Source: Aureibacter tunicatorum (GTDB taxonomy: Bacteria > Bacteroidota > Bacteroidia > Cytophagales > Cyclobacteriaceae). From it: 64,000 nucleotides of DNA. Positions 62,301 to 64,000 of this stretch are shown piece after piece (within the stretch, counting starts at the first letter, position 1; each line of letters starts with the position of its first letter). Made by a program: the position numbers and the translations under genes. Under the pieces are notes generated by a model. The model was given only the letters and a program-made list of their open reading frames with translations. It made no database searches and was not told the DNA's origin. The DNA lies in NCBI RefSeq assembly GCF_036492635.1, contig NZ_AP025305.1, positions 1 through 64,000 of the forward strand. Reading direction: 5' to 3'.

Positions 62301-62474
62301 GGAATTGGCTCCGAGTCTCAGAAGCCATTAGCGATCGTTATTGTAGTGGGGATCATGACGGCCACGATATTGACTCTGTTTGTGTTTCCATTGATCTTTG
62401 AATTTTTCTATAAGAATAAATATAAAAGTCAAGAAAACAAGCAGAAGCCAGATCTTGAAAAACAACTGGCTTGA
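59322..62474 (+). CDS. Heavy-metal-efflux type RND transporter (CzcA/CusA-like)
   Basis: Inner-membrane RND pump of 1050 residues with twelve predicted helices. The helix-4 proton-relay region DFGIIVDGAVVMVEG has the Asp of the HME family. N-terminal FFMTGVLIVAGLLSFKNTPIEAFPDVTNPKVVIISQWPGRSAEEIEKFISIPIE is the classic CzcA start, and GESQ-like SRIRPVLMTATTSFIGLIPASLSTGIGSESQKPLAIVI lies in the C-terminal half. The CusA Met relay residues cannot be confirmed by eye. Export of divalent metals or related ions is an inference from the family. A strong terminator follows. Confidence 0.93.
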   Translation: MHKFVKSIISFSLQNRFFIFFMTGVLIVAGLLSFKNTPIEAFPDVTNPKVVIISQWPGRSAEEIEKFISIPIEIELNSVPGKTNIRSISLFGLSVVTVSFGDGVDEFKARQLVANRLMNVDMPEDIVAEMQPSYGPTGEIFRYTLQSDTKTVRELKTLQDWVIERRLRAVPGIADVVSFGGEVKTYEVSADPVKMAQYGITALELYEALANSNINVGGDIIERNNQAYVVRGMGLLNDIEEIENVIVDKIDDTPILVKNVAKVFENHMPMLGIVGVNGEDKVDKSNLVQGIVVMRKGENPGIVIDRLKDKIEQLERDVLPDDVKMVTFYDRSNLIEYTTSTVLKNLFEGIFFVIIFVMLFMADWRTTFMVSIIIPLSLLFALVCMRIQGMSANLLSLGAIDFGIIVDGAVVMVEGLFVVLDRKAKKLGMDKYNKLSKLGIIKKSGSMLGKNLLSSQLITILALVPIFAFREVEGKMFSPLAYTFGFALLGALIMSLTLVPAMVSFFLNKDVKEKDNFFVRNVHKWTYNVFVGAFRKKKLTFTIALAILVGGMGAATKLGTEFLPQLNEGAIYIRAMMPISTNLTKSHEYTEEIRQVIRSFPEVKSVLSQTGRPNDGTDPTGFFNIEMHAELFKPEDWERDISKAELIEEMQQKLEKFQGVNFNFSQPIMDNVEESVSGVKGAIALKIFGRDIFELEALANEARVALSDVEGIEDLRVVPLGGQPELQIDLSQDKMALYGVQTSDAQSVIEMAIGGKAATQLYEGEKKFDIRVRYQEDYRKSAKEIGDILVPTLRGSKIRLKEIAEIKNVTGPAFVFRSDNERFAALTFSVRGRDLGSTIAEAQEVFGEKVQLKQGMHASWNGEFESQVRAQKTLKQVVPVVFVLIFIVLLTTFGNAKDAGLVMLNVPFALVGGIFGLHLFGVNFSISAGVGFIALFGICVQNGVILLSKFKSNLQERMSLDEAIRNGIDSRIRPVLMTATTSFIGLIPASLSTGIGSESQKPLAIVIVVGIMTATILTLFVFPLIFEFFYKNKYKSQENKQKPDLEKQLA

Positions 62475-62503
62475 TAATTTGAAATAAATATTAAAGTAAA
62501 TTG

Positions 62504-62540
62504 AAAGCTTGCTTAAAATGGCAAGCTTTTTTCTTTTTTT
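62504..62540 (+). terminator. Rho-independent terminator after the RND operon
   Basis: The nine-pair stem AAAGCTTGC / GCAAGCTTT has an eight-base loop and is followed by an extended T-rich run. Confidence 0.9.
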
Positions 62541-62685
62541 AAAGAATAGGGGTTACCAAAATCTTATTAACTGTATATACTATCATAGAGGATAATATTT
62601 TTTTGTTTGCCTGAAATAATCATTTTAAATAGTGCTTGTTTCTTCATTTTTAGCATTAAATAGATCAAATATTTTGGGTTAAAGA

Positions 62686-62731
62686 AAAGCGAAAATGCTT
62701 CAAGTTCCATGGAAGCGATTTCGCTTTTTTT
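62686..62731 (+). terminator. Second terminator-like hairpin
   Basis: AAAGCGAAAATGCTTC pairs with GAAGCGATTTCGCTTT (14 of 16 positions) around a ten-base loop and runs into T. No coding gene ends just before it. Confidence 0.65.
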
Positions 62732-62798
62732 GTTTTTATTATTTGTTGCAAGAAGTAATTTGCACTTAATCTCTTTACTTTTTTCTGATAATCAGAAT

Positions 62799-62815
62799 AT
62801 TGTGAAATTCACAAT
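62799..62815. promoter_or_regulatory. Palindrome ATTGTGAAATTCACAAT
   Basis: A perfect 17-base palindrome, 80 bases before the peptidase start. It looks like CRP half-sites, but the spacing between TGTGA and TCACA is three, not six, so it is not a standard CRP site. Confidence 0.4.
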
Positions 62816-62894
62816 ACCGTGTGTATTGTAGATGATGATTTTCTTCGTTCTATATAATGAATGGATTTATTTTGAAATTATCATATATCACACG

Positions 62895-64000
62895 ATGAGA
62901 AAATTTTTCATGTCATTGGCGCTGGCTGCGGTTTCTCTGTCGGTATCTACTGCGTTCGCGCAGCAGAAGCAAACCGAAGGAAATGTAGTAGCGTATTTCG
63001 GCGAAGAGGAGAAGATAGCTGTGCATGAAGGCTATGTTTTGCATCAATTTTCAGAGGGATTCTTTGTGGATTCCAAGCTTAATTATGGTAGAGTGCCAAT
63101 CGCGCAAGATTTTCTTGCCAAGCAAATATTCGATGGCGCTTTCAATAAACCTGCTCAAGGGGCTGTTGCTGGAGTGACTAAAGATGGCGAAACTGTATCA
63201 TGGGAAATGATCAATGCTTCCGAAGACCAGTTTTTCAATAATGAGGCTTTGAGAACAGGACATTTGTATTTGTCGTACGAATCCGACAAAGAGCAAGTCG
63301 CTTTGATGGAAGCCACAGCCAATACTGTAACATTTATCAATGGAATGCCTCATGAAGGAGACCATTATAATTTCGAGTGGTCACTGGTTCCTTTCCATAT
63401 GAAAAAAGGGAACAATGATTTCTTGTTGACAGGAGGCCGATTCAATAAGATGAAGGCAAGGATCATCATTCCTGACCAGCCTGTACAATTTACTAAAAGA
63501 GATGTGACGTTGCCGGATTTGATCTTGGAGGAAGAAGGTCAAAAATGGGGTGCTATTCGTATTATCAATTCGACAAACAATTCGCTTAAAGGATATACTT
63601 TATCGGCTAAGGCTAATGGAGAGGAAATCGTATCCAAGATTTCTGTGATCTCGCCGATGAGCGTTAGAAAAGTTCCATTCCAAGTGGAGGATATCAAAGG
63701 CGGCGATGAAGGCGAGCTTTCTCTGGTATTGACGCTCAAAGATGCAAAAGGCGTGGTCTTGGATATTGCTGAAATGGAAATAAACAACCGCACGAAGCAC
63801 AAGCATCATGAAAGAACATTTGTCAGCGATGTGGACGGCAGTGTTCAGTATTATAGCGTCGCTCCTTCTACTGACAAGAGCAGCAAGAATCAAGCGATGT
63901 TCCTTTCTGTGCATGGCGCGTCTGTGCAAGCGACAAACCAATCGAGAGCTTATGCTCAAAAGGATTGGGGATTTGTAGTAGCCGCTACCAACAGGAGGCC
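62895..64000 (+). CDS. Secreted alpha/beta-hydrolase, prolyl-oligopeptidase (S9)-like, 3'-truncated by the window
   Basis: An open frame begins at the ATG at 62895 with a clear signal peptide (MRKFFMSLALAAVSLSVSTAFAQ) and runs without a stop to the window edge for 368 codons. The N-terminal 300 residues form a beta-rich domain. At the edge the hydrolase start FLSVHGASVQATNQSRAYAQKDWGFVVAATNRR, with the HG oxyanion motif, matches large secreted peptidases or esterases of the S9 type in Bacteroidota. The catalytic Ser lies beyond the window, so activity cannot be judged. Confidence 0.75.
   Translation, partial: MRKFFMSLALAAVSLSVSTAFAQQKQTEGNVVAYFGEEEKIAVHEGYVLHQFSEGFFVDSKLNYGRVPIAQDFLAKQIFDGAFNKPAQGAVAGVTKDGETVSWEMINASEDQFFNNEALRTGHLYLSYESDKEQVALMEATANTVTFINGMPHEGDHYNFEWSLVPFHMKKGNNDFLLTGGRFNKMKARIIIPDQPVQFTKRDVTLPDLILEEEGQKWGAIRIINSTNNSLKGYTLSAKANGEEIVSKISVISPMSVRKVPFQVEDIKGGDEGELSLVLTLKDAKGVVLDIAEMEINNRTKHKHHERTFVSDVDGSVQYYSVAPSTDKSSKNQAMFLSVHGASVQATNQSRAYAQKDWGFVVAATNRR

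Larger units (their letters stand above)
62541..62894. other. Intergenic region with a second terminator-like hairpin
   Basis: No gene is seen. A strong hairpin with a T-run at 62686-62731 follows the RND terminator by 145 bases, leaving room for a short untranslated transcript between them. A palindrome lies at 62799-62815, upstream of the S9-type peptidase gene. No riboswitch or tRNA was recognised. Confidence 0.5.

Noticed and set aside
62799-62815. CRP site upstream of the peptidase gene
   Set aside because: The half-sites are three bases apart instead of six, so it was kept only as an unassigned palindrome.

Overview
The window looks like chromosomal DNA of an AT-rich member of the Bacteroidota, probably a cytophagalean. 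The grounds are the gene families (DUF4175, Ig-like lipoprotein, FeoB-associated-type Cys-rich peptide, YgjV-like peptide, class II ribonucleotide reductase with an ATP cone), weak Shine-Dalgarno sequences, and many lipoproteins and SusC-free outer-membrane efflux systems. I cannot name the genus. No phage, insertion sequence, CRISPR array, rRNA or tRNA gene was seen.

The most informative region is the left end (about 4.4-9.4 kb), which has the hallmarks of the replication origin. Two inverted parS-type sites (4393-4408 and 4432-4447) sit just upstream of mnmG. A gene-free, AT-rich stretch (8246-9199) holds four perfect DnaA boxes, and two more lie in the start of the next gene. Strand composition changes across this region: C exceeds G on the + strand to the left, and G-ending codons outnumber C-ending ones to the right. 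If this is oriC, the group at 170-8193 (DUF4175 protein, HATPase, ybeY, mnmG, Ig-like lipoprotein) is transcribed toward it, head-on to replication.

Region by region: 9.2-16.8 kb holds a TPR protein, a multi-PAS histidine kinase with a single-domain response regulator, an aminotransferase and a nitroreductase. A 16-bp inverted repeat brackets the kinase leader. 16.9-22.3 kb is one giant secreted acidic protein of unknown function. 22.4-31 kb has methylglyoxal synthase, a SNF2 helicase, a B12-type ribonucleotide reductase, a porin, a small secreted protein and an acyl carrier protein. 31-36.9 kb has a pterin dehydratase, rsmI, lnt, an inositol monophosphatase-like protein, a short Cys-rich membrane peptide missed by length filters, and a glucan-phosphorylase-like protein whose PLP-lysine position reads Thr.

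36.9-43.8 kb is a complete TetR-controlled ABC-2 efflux operon (TolC, HlyD lipoprotein, two ATPases, two permeases). Three copies of a shared palindrome are the likely operators. 43.8-51.5 kb is housekeeping: mazG, cysK, a PnuC-like transporter, nth, an ECF sigma factor with a small partner, and uvrA. 51.6-56.2 kb carries a ribbon-helix-helix protein paired with a small membrane protein, an SDR/DoxX pair, an HxlR regulator divergent from a DJ-1/PfpI lipoprotein, and a yellow/MRJP-like secreted protein. 56.3-62.5 kb is a heavy-metal-type RND tripartite efflux operon, preceded by a paralogue of the small protein at 30.4 kb. The right edge cuts a secreted alpha/beta-hydrolase (S9-like) gene.

All calls come from reading motifs in the sequence. 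No database search or alignment was run.
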